In this document: positions 7,796 to 17,365 of the stretch, piece after piece
Numbering within the stretch: position 1 is the first letter of the stretch
Layout: the number at the start of each line of letters is the position of its first letter
Source of the DNA: Candidatus Zhuqueibacterota bacterium
GTDB lineage: Bacteria; Zhuqueibacterota; Zhuqueibacteria; Residuimicrobiales; Krinioviventaceae
Reading direction: 5' to 3'
DNA: 35,829 nucleotides
NCBI GenBank assembly: GCA_016928775.1
Contig: JAFGKD010000035.1
Location: 1 to 35,829 of the forward strand
Notes under the pieces: model-generated
Seen by the model: only the letters and a program-made list of their open reading frames with translations
What the model was told of the DNA's origin: nothing
Database searches by the model: none
Made by a program: the position numbers and the translations under genes

Positions 7796-8692
7796 ATGGT
7801 TGTGACCACCATTGTAAAACAAAAAATATATGATTATCTCGCCCTCACAAAGCCGAAAATAATGCTTCTGGTCATTTTCTCAGGCATCACCGCGGCTATC
7901 ATGGAGGGTAGTCTCGTTCACACACCATTTGCATTTTTATTGGCGATTTTTGCGCTCTACCTGACCGGCGGTTCTGCAAATGCCTTCAATCACTATTTTG
8001 AGCGCCATAAAGATGCTAAAATGGTCCGTACGCGAGACAAGCGACCACTGCCTGCAGGACGACTGCGACCATCGCATGCACTCTGTTTCGCCCTGATGAT
8101 TGGTACCGTCGGTATCGCCATTTTTGGCTTTTTTTACAATTGGCTCAGCGCTCTTTTATCTTTTTTGACGTTGTTTTTTTATGCCATCATTTATACGCTT
8201 GTGCTCAAGCCGAACACCCACCACAACACCGTCATCGGCGGTGTTGCCGGCGCAATGGCGCCAGTCGGTATTTGGGCTGCAGCCAGCGGCTCTTTTAACA
8301 TCACGCCATGGCCACTATTTCTCATCATATTTTTCTGGAGCCCGGCACACTTTTGGACGCTCGCCATCTCTTATAAAGAGGATTACAAGGCCGCTCATTT
8401 TAAAATGTTGCCAGTGACGAAAGGAGAAATCATAACGCTGCAGCATATTTGGCTTTTTTCAATCCTGCTCTTTATTGTCAGTTTGACGCCTGTCCTCTTC
8501 GAATCCGGCTTGCTGTATTTAATTATTGCAATTGTTTTTGGAATTGCTTTTATTATAAAAACCTGGACAGCACGACGATTGGCTTATGCCAAAAACATAC
8601 GGAGTGTATTTCAATATTCAATTTTTTATCTCTTTGTGCTGTTGACTGGACTCATTATCGATTCATTTGTCAACATCTCTATTGATATATAA
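7796..8692 (+). CDS. ctaB: Protoheme IX farnesyltransferase (heme O synthase)
   Basis: A UbiA-superfamily membrane prenyltransferase that attaches a farnesyl group to heme B to make heme O, the precursor of heme A for the oxidase encoded downstream. The protein has about 298 residues with seven to nine hydrophobic helices. It carries the first polyprenyl-diphosphate/Mg site region (NAFNHYFERHKDAKMVRTRDKRPLPAG split over 7978-8060) and the second (YKEDYKAAHFKMLPV). ATG 7796 is chosen; GTG 7802, eight bases after AGGA, is an equally good start. The in-frame ATG at 7742 is rejected because it lies in the terminator stem-loop. Other UbiA enzymes are less likely given the heme-copper oxidase context. 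Confidence 0.93.
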   Translation: MVVTTIVKQKIYDYLALTKPKIMLLVIFSGITAAIMEGSLVHTPFAFLLAIFALYLTGGSANAFNHYFERHKDAKMVRTRDKRPLPAGRLRPSHALCFALMIGTVGIAIFGFFYNWLSALLSFLTLFFYAIIYTLVLKPNTHHNTVIGGVAGAMAPVGIWAAASGSFNITPWPLFLIIFFWSPAHFWTLAISYKEDYKAAHFKMLPVTKGEIITLQHIWLFSILLFIVSLTPVLFESGLLYLIIAIVFGIAFIIKTWTARRLAYAKNIRSVFQYSIFYLFVLLTGLIIDSFVNISIDI

Positions 8693-8722
8693 GATTTTTT
8701 CGTGATTTAGGTGAATTTCCTG

Positions 8723-8751
8723 TTGTGCGGTAGCCTGGATTTTTTTATATT
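8723..8751 (+). promoter_or_regulatory. Probable promoter of the act-cox operon
   Basis: TTGTGC (8723-8728) and TATATT (8746-8751) are separated by 17 bases, including a T-rich stretch just before the -10. Exactly the same hexamers with the same spacing occur at 22974-23002, before the next transcription unit. This gap of 114 bases between ctaB and actA is the natural place for the operon promoter. Confidence 0.5.
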
Positions 8752-8806
8752 TTACCCGTAAGGTATAGTTTAAAAATCTGACACTTCCAAAATAAGGTAA
8801 CGCACC

Positions 8807-9454
8807 TTGGCTCAGCTCTTTCCTCGTTGGACAAACAAAACGCCTCTTTACGCCTTACTTGGTCTTGGTGCCTGTGGAACACTTTTTATATTTTTTCTCT
8901 ATTATTATGGATCACCTCGCAACACTGATGTAGGTTATCGGCCTGATCAGCCCGTTACCTACAGCCATAAATTGCACGCCGGTGATCTCGACATGGATTG
9001 TCGTTATTGTCATTGGGGAGTTGACAAGGCAGCGCATGCCAATATTCCTTCTACCAAAACGTGTATGAATTGTCACGCGCTTATCGGCACTGATAGTGAA
9101 AAATTATTACCTGTACGAGAGAGCTGGGCGAATAAAGAGCCGATTCAGTGGGTTCGTGTTCACAAGATTCCTGATTACGCCTATTTTAAACACGCTGCCC
9201 ATGTGAACGCAGGCGTCGGTTGTATTTCGTGTCATGGTAATGTTGCTGAAATGGAAAAAGTGATTCAAGTCGAACGCCTGAGTATGGGATGGTGCCTGGA
9301 GTGTCACCGTAATCCCGATCAACATTTGCGCCCGGTGTTTGAGGTTACGAATATGAAATGGATTCAACCTGCAGATCATGCAGAATTTGTCTATAATTGG
9401 AAGATAGAAAAACAGATCACTCCTCCGGTTGATTGTTCAGGATGCCATCGATGA
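8807..9454 (+). CDS. actA: Alternative complex III subunit ActA, pentaheme cytochrome c
   Basis: The pentaheme cytochrome subunit of alternative complex III, which takes electrons from the ActB clusters and passes them to ActE or downstream cytochromes on the periplasmic side. The 215-residue protein has an uncleaved N-terminal membrane helix (about 15-34) and five CxxCH heme sites: CRYCH 65, CMNCH 86, CISCH 139, CLECH 163 and CSGCH 210. The start is TTG 8807, with AAGG nine bases upstream and a conserved-looking N terminus; no better ATG exists before the helix. The stop overlaps the actB start (ATGA). This is the first gene of actABCDEF. Confidence 0.95.
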   Translation: MAQLFPRWTNKTPLYALLGLGACGTLFIFFLYYYGSPRNTDVGYRPDQPVTYSHKLHAGDLDMDCRYCHWGVDKAAHANIPSTKTCMNCHALIGTDSEKLLPVRESWANKEPIQWVRVHKIPDYAYFKHAAHVNAGVGCISCHGNVAEMEKVIQVERLSMGWCLECHRNPDQHLRPVFEVTNMKWIQPADHAEFVYNWKIEKQITPPVDCSGCHR

Positions 9455-12399
9455 GTTTGAAAAATAAACAATACTGGCGCAGTCTCGATCAATTAGACGG
9501 GACCGCCGAATTCAAGCGGTTTTTGAAAGCGGAATTCCCTGAGGATGCCCGGGAAGAGAATGGAGATCAGGTCTCACGACGACAATTTTTGGGACTATTT
9601 GGAGCCTCAATGGCATTGGCCGGATTGGTCAATTGCCGCCGGCCGGTGGAAAAAATCATCCCGCATGTGATACAACCCGAAGACAGAGTGCCGGGTGTAC
9701 CCGTTGACTATAGAACGACCATGCCGTTTGGCAATAGCGCTTATGGCTTGACTGTACGAACTTACGATGGTCGTCCCGTTAAAATTGAAGGCAGTCCGGC
9801 GCATCCGTCGACATTGGGAAAATCGAACGCATTCATGCAGGCCGAAATCCTGAACCTTTATGATCCGGATCGTTCAAAATCAGTGTTATTCAACGGTGCC
9901 GAGCGCACCTGGGATGATTTTGTCGTCGCATGGCGAGAACTTTATAAAGAAAATCTGTCGGCAAGGGGTGAAGGCCTTGCGATTCTTTCACCATCTTTCT
10001 CTTCACCAACCCTGTCTCGTTTGGCGAAAGATTTTTTCAGGAATTTTCCCCGGGCACGATGGATTGTTTACGACGCGATTACAGATGAGAATATCTATAA
10101 AGGCGTCAAAGCAGCAACCGGACGCGATCTTTTTCCACACTATAAATTTGAAAATGCTCAAGTTGTTGTCGCGCTCGATGCGGATTTTCTTATGCTTGAG
10201 AGTGAAAGCCTCAACGCGGCGCGTGGATTTGCCAAAGCCCGGACGATCAACTCGGTTGACGATGAGATAAATCGCCTTTATGTGATCGAAAGCGGATGGT
10301 CCGTGACTGGCGCGATGGCGGATCATCGGCACGTCTTGCCAGGCAGCCAGATTGGTGCATATGCTGCGGCATTGGCACTGGAGCTGAAATCGTTCGGACT
10401 CAATGTGCCGGGGATCGATAATATTTCGCCAGAGATTTCGCAAAAAATTGATAAAAAATGGCTCACCGAAGTCGCCAAAGATTTATTGATTCATCTTGGT
10501 GAATCCATCGTGATTGCCGGCCGCACGCAATCCCTCGCCGTACATGCCCTGGTGCTGGCTATCAACTCCGCCCTGGGAAACGTAGGCCGCACCATTGACT
10601 ATAGACTCAAGGAGGATGAATTCACCCCGGATGCGAATGAATTGGCGCTTCTTAAAAGTGACATCGATAACGGTTTGTTAAAAACGCTGATCATTTTGGG
10701 CGGTAATCCGGTTTATGATGCGGCAGTCACCTTGAATATAAAAAAAGTTGACTGTTCCATTCATTTAAGCGACAGAGTGAATGAAACATCACAATTAGCC
10801 ACCTGGCATATTCCGGCAGCACATTTTTTGGAGAGTTGGGGCGATGCCAGGTCAATAGACGGTACGCCGAGCATCATCCAGCCTATGATTGAGCCGCTCC
10901 ACGGCGGCAAATCCGATGTTGAAGTTCTCAATCTGGTAGCAACCGGCCAGGATGAACGCGGATATGATATTGTCCGCATGACCTGGCAATCCATGTTGCC
11001 GAGAAGAGATTTTGAAAATTCCTGGCGCAAAATATTGCACGATGGCATGGTTCAAAACGAATCCCGAACAATTGTTCCTTATATCCAGTCCCGCGGTGTG
11101 CAAACAGCGCTTGATTATTATCCGGTCGACGCGCCAAGTCCGACGAAAGAAAGTCTGGAAGTGCTGCTCGTGCCATCAACCCAGGTGTTCGACGGCCGCT
11201 ATGCCAACAATGGCTGGCTACTGGAAAATCCGGATCCGCTGACAAAATTGACCTGGGATAACGCGGCACTCCTTAGTCCGCAGACCGCACAAGAACTGGG
11301 ATTGAAAAACAATGATCTCGTGACTATAAAAGTAACGACGAAAAGCATTACTCTGCCGGTTTGGATTGTCCCTGGTATAGCCAATTTTGTCATCGCCATT
11401 CCGCTTGGCTTCGGTCGAAGCGCTGCCGGGCGCGTGGGCAATAACGTGGGCGTGAATGCCTTCAAGTTAAGATCACAGGCCAACTCTTACATACTCGGCG
11501 AGGCACATGCAACAAAAGCGACGGGTACCTATCAGCTTGCCTCAACCCAGGATCACGGCAGCATGGAAGGTCGGCCGCTGGTGCGCGAAGCGTCGATCGA
11601 GGAATACCGACAGCATCCCGAATTTGCGCAAGAGATGGTCGAACATCCGCCACTCAAAAGCTTGTGGAAAGAGCATAAATATGAGGATGGATATCAGTGG
11701 GGAATGGTCATTGATCTCAACACGTGTATTGGCTGCGGCGTCTGTACAGTAGCCTGTCAAAGCGAAAATAATATAACGATTGTGGGCAAGGAGCAGGTGG
11801 CCAATGGACGCGAAATGCACTGGATTCGTGTTGATCGTTATTTTGAGGGTGATCCAGCTTTTCCTCGCGTGGTGCATCAGCCTGTTGCCTGCCAGCACTG
11901 CGAGATGGCGCCGTGCGAGGGCGTTTGTCCGGTTGCCGCTACGGTACACGATGCGGAAGGCTTGAACCTGATGGTGTATAACCGGTGTGTTGGTACGCGC
12001 TATTGTTCGAATAACTGCCCGTACAAGGTGCGGCGATTCAATTTTTTCAATTATATCAAGGATTATGCAGAAACCATTAAAATGGTGCAAAATCCAAATG
12101 TGACCGTCCGCTCGCGCGGCGTGATGGAAAAATGCACCTTCTGCCTGCAACGCATCAACGAAGCCAAATTTAACGCGAAACAACAAGATCGAGAAATTCA
12201 GGACGGTGACATTCAAACAGCATGCCAGCAAGCCTGTCCGACCAACGCGATAAAATTTGGCAATATCCTCGATCCTGGAAGCGAGGTCGCGCACGCGCGC
12301 CAGAATAATCGTAACTACGGCATTCTGAGCGAGCTAAACTTGAAAACGCGTACATCTTTTTTAGCGAAATTACGTAATCCAAATTCGAATTTGGCCTAA
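9451..12399 (+). CDS. actB: Alternative complex III subunit ActB, molybdopterin-type domain fused to iron-sulfur domain
   Basis: A 982-residue Tat-exported subunit that joins a molybdopterin-oxidoreductase-like domain to a ferredoxin-like domain. A twin-arginine motif SRRQFL is at 42-47, followed by a hydrophobic stretch, placed some 40 residues in as usual for ActB. The C-terminal part holds the cysteine groups CIGCGVC (from 759), [13 protein letters not shown] (from 814), [12 protein letters not shown] (from 846) and CTFC...CQQACP (895 and 925). Known ActB proteins bind three [4Fe-4S] and one [3Fe-4S] cluster and no molybdenum cofactor, so the large domain is structural. The order between actA and actC excludes a true formate or polysulfide reductase. 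ATG 9451 overlaps the actA stop. Confidence 0.95.
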   Translation: MSLKNKQYWRSLDQLDGTAEFKRFLKAEFPEDAREENGDQVSRRQFLGLFGASMALAGLVNCRRPVEKIIPHVIQPEDRVPGVPVDYRTTMPFGNSAYGLTVRTYDGRPVKIEGSPAHPSTLGKSNAFMQAEILNLYDPDRSKSVLFNGAERTWDDFVVAWRELYKENLSARGEGLAILSPSFSSPTLSRLAKDFFRNFPRARWIVYDAITDENIYKGVKAATGRDLFPHYKFENAQVVVALDADFLMLESESLNAARGFAKARTINSVDDEINRLYVIESGWSVTGAMADHRHVLPGSQIGAYAAALALELKSFGLNVPGIDNISPEISQKIDKKWLTEVAKDLLIHLGESIVIAGRTQSLAVHALVLAINSALGNVGRTIDYRLKEDEFTPDANELALLKSDIDNGLLKTLIILGGNPVYDAAVTLNIKKVDCSIHLSDRVNETSQLATWHIPAAHFLESWGDARSIDGTPSIIQPMIEPLHGGKSDVEVLNLVATGQDERGYDIVRMTWQSMLPRRDFENSWRKILHDGMVQNESRTIVPYIQSRGVQTALDYYPVDAPSPTKESLEVLLVPSTQVFDGRYANNGWLLENPDPLTKLTWDNAALLSPQTAQELGLKNNDLVTIKVTTKSITLPVWIVPGIANFVIAIPLGFGRSAAGRVGNNVGVNAFKLRSQANSYILGEAHATKATGTYQLASTQDHGSMEGRPLVREASIEEYRQHPEFAQEMVEHPPLKSLWKEHKYEDGYQWGMVIDLNTCIGCGVCTVACQSENNITIVGKEQVANGREMHWIRVDRYFEGDPAFPRVVHQPVACQHCEMAPCEGVCPVAATVHDAEGLNLMVYNRCVGTRYCSNNCPYKVRRFNFFNYIKDYAETIKMVQNPNVTVRSRGVMEKCTFCLQRINEAKFNAKQQDREIQDGDIQTACQQACPTNAIKFGNILDPGSEVAHARQNNRNYGILSELNLKTRTSFLAKLRNPNSNLA

Positions 12400-12413
12400 A
12401 TAAAGATAAGCTT

Positions 12414-13781
12414 ATGGCAAGTCAAGCAGAACCACTCATTCTTGGACATCCCACTTTCAGAACGATAACCGACGATGTCAGTCAATTGACAGAACGAAAG
12501 ACACCGTTGCCATGGTATTTTTTATTCGCTATGGCCGTCTCTTTAGCCCTTCTTCTGTTTGGCATGTTAGCGTATCTTTTTATTGAGGGTGTCGGTGTCT
12601 GGGGCGTCAATATACCGATCGCCTGGGGCTGGGCGATCATCAATTTTGTCTTCTGGGTCGGCATCGGGCATGCCGGTACGCTGATATCCGCCATTCTTTT
12701 TTTGCTTCGACAAAAGTGGCGCACATCTATCAATCGCTTTGCTGAAGCGATGACGATTTTTGCGGTGATCTGCGCCCTCATTTTTCCCAGCGTTCATGTT
12801 GGCCGGATTTGGCTCGTCTACTGGCTGTTTCCTTATCCCAATCAAATGGCGATGTGGCCCAATTTCCGCAGCCCTTTAGAGTGGGATATCTTTGCGGTTT
12901 TCACTTACTTTGTAGTATCCGCGATGTTTTGGTTTGTCGGACTTGTACCGGACCTCGCCACACTGCGTGACCGGGCAAAAAACCTGCGTAGAAAAAAAAT
13001 ATTTGGCTTTCTCGCACTCGGCTGGCGCGGCGGCAACCGGCAGTGGAAGCACTACGAGTTGGCCTATCTGCTATTGGCCGGTCTGTCCACGCCGCTCGTC
13101 TTGTCGGTTCACAGTGTCGTAAGCACCGATTTTGCAACGTCGCAGTTGCCAGGCTGGCATACGACCATTTTCCCGCCCTATTTTGTCGCCGGCGCGGTGT
13201 TTTCCGGCTTTGCCATGGTGACCACCCTTGCGATCATTGTGCGCCGCGTTTTTCATATCGAACATATTATCACGTTAAAGCATCTGGAAAATATGGCCAA
13301 AGTGATGTTGGCCACCAGCCTTATGGTCGGTTATGCCTACTCGGTAGAGTTCTTTATCGCCTGGTATAGCGGCAATATGTACGAGCGTTTTGTCTTCATC
13401 AACCGTGCACTTGGTCCATATGCCTGGGGCTATTGGACAATGATCACGTGCAATGTTTTGGTACCGCAGCTTTTTTGGTTCAAAAAACTCCGAACCAGCA
13501 TACCCGTACTTTTTATCGCAACGATCTTTATCAATATCGGTATGTGGTTCGAACGATTCGTCATCATCGTGAGTTCTTTATCGCAGGATTTTTTGCCGTC
13601 GAGCTGGGCCTACTACAGACCAACCTGGGGTGATATTCTAACTTTTATCGGTTCTTTTGGCTTGTTTTTCTCTTTGTTTTTATTGTTTGTGCGATTTTTA
13701 CCCATTGTAGCCATGGCGGAAGTTAAAGGCGTTTTGCCGGAGGCGAATCCGCACTATGAAAATAAAGGTGAGCATTCATAG
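12414..13781 (+). CDS. actC: Alternative complex III subunit ActC, NrfD/PsrC-like quinol-binding membrane subunit
   Basis: A polytopic inner-membrane protein of 455 residues with about ten hydrophobic helices, of the NrfD/PsrC superfamily. ActC is the quinol-oxidising membrane subunit next to the ActB clusters. Characteristic segments are [17 protein letters not shown] and [14 protein letters not shown], whose histidines and charged residues line the quinol and proton paths in known complexes. It begins 14 bases after actB and is followed by actD. Confidence 0.95.
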   Translation: MASQAEPLILGHPTFRTITDDVSQLTERKTPLPWYFLFAMAVSLALLLFGMLAYLFIEGVGVWGVNIPIAWGWAIINFVFWVGIGHAGTLISAILFLLRQKWRTSINRFAEAMTIFAVICALIFPSVHVGRIWLVYWLFPYPNQMAMWPNFRSPLEWDIFAVFTYFVVSAMFWFVGLVPDLATLRDRAKNLRRKKIFGFLALGWRGGNRQWKHYELAYLLLAGLSTPLVLSVHSVVSTDFATSQLPGWHTTIFPPYFVAGAVFSGFAMVTTLAIIVRRVFHIEHIITLKHLENMAKVMLATSLMVGYAYSVEFFIAWYSGNMYERFVFINRALGPYAWGYWTMITCNVLVPQLFWFKKLRTSIPVLFIATIFINIGMWFERFVIIVSSLSQDFLPSSWAYYRPTWGDILTFIGSFGLFFSLFLLFVRFLPIVAMAEVKGVLPEANPHYENKGEHS

Positions 13782-13793
13782 GATTTTTGCGAT

Positions 13794-14348
13794 ATGGCAC
13801 AGGAACAGAAACAAATATATGGTATTTTAGCCGAGTTTGAAAGCGCAGCAGCGCTTCTGCATGCCGCGGCTCGGATCCGCGATGCCGGCTACAAAGAATT
13901 TGATTGCCACTCACCGTTTCCCATCCACGGTATGGACGAGGCCATGGGACTCAAACGCTCGCCGCTGGGCTGGATCGTTGGTTTGATGGCATTTGGCGGG
14001 CTATTTTTAGCGTACCTGCTGCAGGGCTGGACGAGCACCATTGACTATCCTCTGATCATCGCCGGAAAACCATTTTTCAGCTATCAGGCCTATGTGCCCG
14101 TCGGATTCGGCATCGCTGTTTTGTTCGGTGCCCTGAGTGCGTTCTTTGGCATGCTCGTTCTCAATAAATTGCCGCAACCCTGGCACCCGGTCTTTTATTC
14201 AAACAACTTTGAAAAAATGTCCACCGATGGATTTTTCATTTCCATTGAAAAGAAAGATGAAAAATTTACTGTTGATCACACAACAACTTTTTTAGCGAGT
14301 ATCGGTGGTCAAAATATCGAACTGCTGCAGGGTGATCGAGTCGAGTGA
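13794..14348 (+). CDS. actD: Alternative complex III subunit ActD (DUF3341)
   Basis: A 184-residue DUF3341 protein. A soluble N-terminal part (YGILAEFESAAALLHAAARIRDAGY) precedes two membrane hairpin helices (about 63-80 and 100-122), and a soluble C terminus follows. The segment SPFPIHGMDEAMGLKRSPLGW is the family's hallmark. ActD is a peripheral/membrane subunit of the complex without cofactors. It is placed as usual between actC and actE and overlaps the actE region by the GTGA sequence at 14345-14348. Confidence 0.94.
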   Translation: MAQEQKQIYGILAEFESAAALLHAAARIRDAGYKEFDCHSPFPIHGMDEAMGLKRSPLGWIVGLMAFGGLFLAYLLQGWTSTIDYPLIIAGKPFFSYQAYVPVGFGIAVLFGALSAFFGMLVLNKLPQPWHPVFYSNNFEKMSTDGFFISIEKKDEKFTVDHTTTFLASIGGQNIELLQGDRVE

Positions 14349-14365
14349 ACTGGAAGAATTTGAAC

Positions 14366-14980
14366 ATGTTGAAATTGTCCAAAGTCATTTTTTTGACATT
14401 ACTCAGCGTCTTTGTGTTGACAAGTTGCTATCGTGGTCAACCGAAAAAAAAGCCGCCCATACATCTCATCCCGGACATGGATTCGCAACCGCGATACGAT
14501 GCCCAGGAATATAGCAGCTTTTTTCAAGACGGCTCAACCATGCGCACGCCTATCCAGGGGACAGTAGCTCTTGGCGAGCTCAAAGAAGATATCGCTTATC
14601 ACCAAGGCAAAGATGAGCGCGGAAATTTTGTCAAAGAAAATCCTGTGCCCGTCACTTTGCCTGTGCTCAGGCGGGGACAAGATCGCTTTGACATCTATTG
14701 TGCACCTTGTCATGGTCGGATAGGCGACGGAAACGGGATTGTGGTGAAGCGTGGCTATCTGCCACCGCCAACTTTGCATCAGGATCGATTACGCAGAATC
14801 GAAGACGGCCACATGTACGACGTGATAAAAAATGGCATTCGTAATATGCCATCCTATGCACATCAAATCCCCGTAGACGACCGCTGGGCCATTACAGCCT
14901 ATATTCGCGCCCTGCAACGATCACAAAACGCGGCCATTGATGATGTACCGGAAGAAATCAGAGGAAAAATAAAGAAATAA
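14366..14980 (+). CDS. actE: Alternative complex III subunit ActE, monoheme cytochrome c lipoprotein
   Basis: A 204-residue lipoprotein with a short signal peptide and lipobox LTSC, the lipidated cysteine being residue 21. It has a single class I cytochrome c domain with heme motif CAPCH at 112-116 and a distal methionine candidate in NMPSYAHQIP. It is thought to be the electron exit of the complex towards the oxidase. ATG 14366 has GGAAG nine bases upstream and gives a normal lipoprotein signal. The earlier GTG 14345, overlapping the actD stop, would add seven residues and is possible. Confidence 0.94.
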   Translation: MLKLSKVIFLTLLSVFVLTSCYRGQPKKKPPIHLIPDMDSQPRYDAQEYSSFFQDGSTMRTPIQGTVALGELKEDIAYHQGKDERGNFVKENPVPVTLPVLRRGQDRFDIYCAPCHGRIGDGNGIVVKRGYLPPPTLHQDRLRRIEDGHMYDVIKNGIRNMPSYAHQIPVDDRWAITAYIRALQRSQNAAIDDVPEEIRGKIKK

Positions 14981-14982
14981 TA

Positions 14983-16146
14983 ATGAACATTCAACTAACA
15001 AAGAATTCACTTGCTACCAAGGTCAGTTTGATCATCGGAGTATTAGGCCTTGCTCTGAGTCTCCTCGGTTTTTTCGCCAATCACGAACAATTTTTTTATT
15101 CCTGGCTTGTCGCTTTTGCTTTTTGGATGTCCATCGCCCTCGGCGGCCTGTTTTTCGTCCTTATTCATCATTTATCCGGTGCGGTGTGGAGCGTCGTTTT
15201 ACGTCGTTTTCCCGAATCGTTTATGGCGATTTTGCCGTTTATGGCCATCTTTTTTTTCCCTATCGCTTTGGGATTGTATGATCTCTATCATTGGGCGCAC
15301 GCCGACGCCATAGCGCATGATGCGCTGCTGCAGGAAAAAGCTCCCTATTTAAACATCGTCTTTTTTATTCTTCGAACAGTATTCTTTTTTATCGTCTGGA
15401 GCGTATTCGGGCGTCTGTTCTATCGATTTTCCATTAAAAATGATGTCACGGGTGATGCTGGCTATATCACCAAAGCAAAAAAGATTAGTCCGCCCGCAGT
15501 GATTCTTTTTGCCTTTACCGTGACTTTTGCCGCATTCGATTGGCTCATGTCGCTTGATCCGCATTGGTATTCGACCATATTTGGCGTTTATTATTTTGCC
15601 GGCAGTACCATGGCGACGTACGCCATCACTACCCTCTTTGTCCTCTATTTTGCCAAAGGCCCGTTGGCCAATATGGTGTCCGTCGAACATTATCACGATC
15701 TCGGTAAGCTCATTTTTACGTTCACCATTTTTTGGGCCTATATGACGTTTTCACAATATTTTCTCATCTGGTATGCCAATATCCCCGAGGAAACGGTCTG
15801 GTTTGCCCATCGCTGGCATGGATCATGGAAAGTTGTCACGCTTGTTCTGGCTGTGGGACACTTTGTCCTGCCCTTTTTTATCATGCTGGTTCGCGCCGTA
15901 AAACGCAATCCGCTCGCATTGACCATCTTTGCGCTGTGGATGCTACTCATGCACTTTATCGATATCTTTTGGCTGGTCATGCCAAACCTGCACAAAGAGG
16001 GCGCTGTGTTCAGCTGGATGGATGCGACAACAATGATCGGAATAGGCGGCCTGTTCTTGTGGTTAGTCTTTTTGCATTTGTCAAAGCACTCTCTCGTGCC
16101 GATAAACGATCCACAACTACAAAATTCAATTCATCATACAGGTTGA
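14983..16146 (+). CDS. actF: Alternative complex III subunit ActF, second NrfD-like membrane subunit
   Basis: A 387-residue membrane protein with about ten hydrophobic helices and homology-like layout to ActC. Recognisable stretches are FAFWMSIALGGLFFVLIHHLSG and FDWLMSLDPHWYSTIFGVYYFAGS, both typical of the quinol:cytochrome c oxidoreductase quinone-binding subunit 2. In known structures ActF pairs with ActC but is not the main quinol site. It starts two bases after actE and is followed after one base by a small membrane protein gene. Confidence 0.94.
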   Translation: MNIQLTKNSLATKVSLIIGVLGLALSLLGFFANHEQFFYSWLVAFAFWMSIALGGLFFVLIHHLSGAVWSVVLRRFPESFMAILPFMAIFFFPIALGLYDLYHWAHADAIAHDALLQEKAPYLNIVFFILRTVFFFIVWSVFGRLFYRFSIKNDVTGDAGYITKAKKISPPAVILFAFTVTFAAFDWLMSLDPHWYSTIFGVYYFAGSTMATYAITTLFVLYFAKGPLANMVSVEHYHDLGKLIFTFTIFWAYMTFSQYFLIWYANIPEETVWFAHRWHGSWKVVTLVLAVGHFVLPFFIMLVRAVKRNPLALTIFALWMLLMHFIDIFWLVMPNLHKEGAVFSWMDATTMIGIGGLFLWLVFLHLSKHSLVPINDPQLQNSIHHTG

Positions 16147-16147
16147 T

Positions 16148-16465
16148 ATGGAATCGCAAGGTTACGAAAAATCTGACGTTTCTATACGCAAAGTCTTTTT
16201 ATGGGCCGGTGGGACCGTGGTTGGCATTGTCATCATTGTTGTCCTGCTCAATGCTCTTTTTATCGACGCCACAGAAAAACAGGTTTATGAATCTGTGCTG
16301 CGACCCGAATCCATCGAGCTGCGTGATTTACGGGCGCGCGAGATAGAAACGCTCACCTCGTACAGGATATTGGATGAGCAAAAGGGGATCGTTCAAATTC
16401 CTGTTGAACGGGCCATGCAGCTGGTAGCTGACGAAGAATTTGCAAAACAATTAAAAGTGAGATGA
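16148..16465 (+). CDS. Small single-helix membrane protein of the act-cox operon, function unknown
   Basis: A 105-residue protein with one hydrophobic helix (about 16-38) and an outward-facing C-terminal region. Residues 57-93 contain LRAREIETLTSYRILDEQKG followed by IVQIPVERAMQLV. I recognise this pattern (arginine/glutamate, 'SY', a glycine turn, 'V-x-IP-x-x-RAM-x-L') from small proteins or tails next to Sco and caa3 genes, but I know no assigned function. It fits exactly between actF (one base away) and sco (four-base overlap), so it is expressed with the respiratory complexes. An assembly factor or a supernumerary subunit linking complex III and oxidase is the natural hypothesis. Confidence 0.8.
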   Translation: MESQGYEKSDVSIRKVFLWAGGTVVGIVIIVVLLNALFIDATEKQVYESVLRPESIELRDLRAREIETLTSYRILDEQKGIVQIPVERAMQLVADEEFAKQLKVR

Positions 16466-17361
16466 ATAAGAATGTGACAACGGGGAGAGGAACAAGGCGA
16501 GCGAGACTTTTAAACCGCAATCGTTTTAGCTTTTGGGATTTCTTTTTTTTGATTGGATTGATCTTTTTTAATATCTCAGCGGCTTTCTCGCAAGTGGCCG
16601 ATTACGCGCCAGACGAATTAAAAAAGATTGATGTGGTGGAAAAACTGGGAGAGAAAATCCCGTTGGACCTCACGTTCACCAAGGAAAATGGTCAGGAATT
16701 CACCCTCGATTCGTTTTTTCATCAGAACAAACCGGTGATCATCGTTTTGGCTTACTACAACTGTCCCATGCTCTGCTCGCTGGTATTGAACGGTTTGACG
16801 GAAGCAGCGCGAGGCATCGATTTTAAACCGGCGGAAGATTACACGATTTTGACGATCAGCATTGCACCGGATGAGACGGCGGAGTTAGCAGCGGCCAAGA
16901 AAAAGAACTATATCCAGGCTCTTGGCATGCCGGGAGCAGATGCCGGATGGTTCTTTTGTGTCGGGGATTCATCACAAAGCCGCGCCCTGGCTGATGCATT
17001 AGGTTTTAAATACTTTTGGGATGAAGAACGGCAGGAGTGGGCGCACCCGGCGGTGCTGCACTTTTTGTCCAAAGAGGGAAAGATTACCCGCTATTTGTAC
17101 GGCTTGCAATACAAGCCACAAGACTTTCGTCTCGGCCTTTTGGAAGCAAGCCAGGGCAAAATCGGCACCACTATTGATCGTATTGTTTTATACTGTTTTC
17201 ACTATGATGCAAACAGTGAAGGTTACGTCGTTTTAGCCGGCAATGTGATGAAACTTGGTGGACTCGTGACCGTGGTTATCCTGGGCATTTTTCTGGGAAT
17301 ACTTTGGCTTCGCCATCGCGTTAAAACTCCGGCTCTATCATCAAATAAAGAGGCAGACTAG
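16462..17361 (+). CDS. sco: Sco/SenC copper chaperone, C-terminally anchored
   Basis: A thioredoxin-fold copper chaperone for assembly of the CuA site of CoxB. The 299-residue protein has an N-terminal hydrophobic signal (about 22-45). The copper-binding CPMLC is at 101-105, a conserved histidine lies in HPAVLHFLSKEGK, and an additional C-terminal transmembrane helix is near 262-285. This long form with a C-terminal anchor is typical of Sco proteins in alternative complex III operons. ATG 16462 overlaps the previous stop; coxB begins four bases after it. Confidence 0.93.
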   Translation: MNKNVTTGRGTRRARLLNRNRFSFWDFFFLIGLIFFNISAAFSQVADYAPDELKKIDVVEKLGEKIPLDLTFTKENGQEFTLDSFFHQNKPVIIVLAYYNCPMLCSLVLNGLTEAARGIDFKPAEDYTILTISIAPDETAELAAAKKKNYIQALGMPGADAGWFFCVGDSSQSRALADALGFKYFWDEERQEWAHPAVLHFLSKEGKITRYLYGLQYKPQDFRLGLLEASQGKIGTTIDRIVLYCFHYDANSEGYVVLAGNVMKLGGLVTVVILGIFLGILWLRHRVKTPALSSNKEAD

Positions 17362-17365
17362 CTTT

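Noticed and set aside
11542..12294. Long open frame of 250 codons on the minus strand
   Set aside because: It lies wholly inside actB, whose iron-sulfur motifs are intact on the plus strand; the reverse translation shows no recognisable domain.
9451..12399. ActB as a molybdenum formate dehydrogenase or polysulfide reductase
   Set aside because: The fused iron-sulfur domain, the late twin-arginine motif and the actA-actC neighbours identify alternative complex III, whose ActB carries no molybdenum cofactor.
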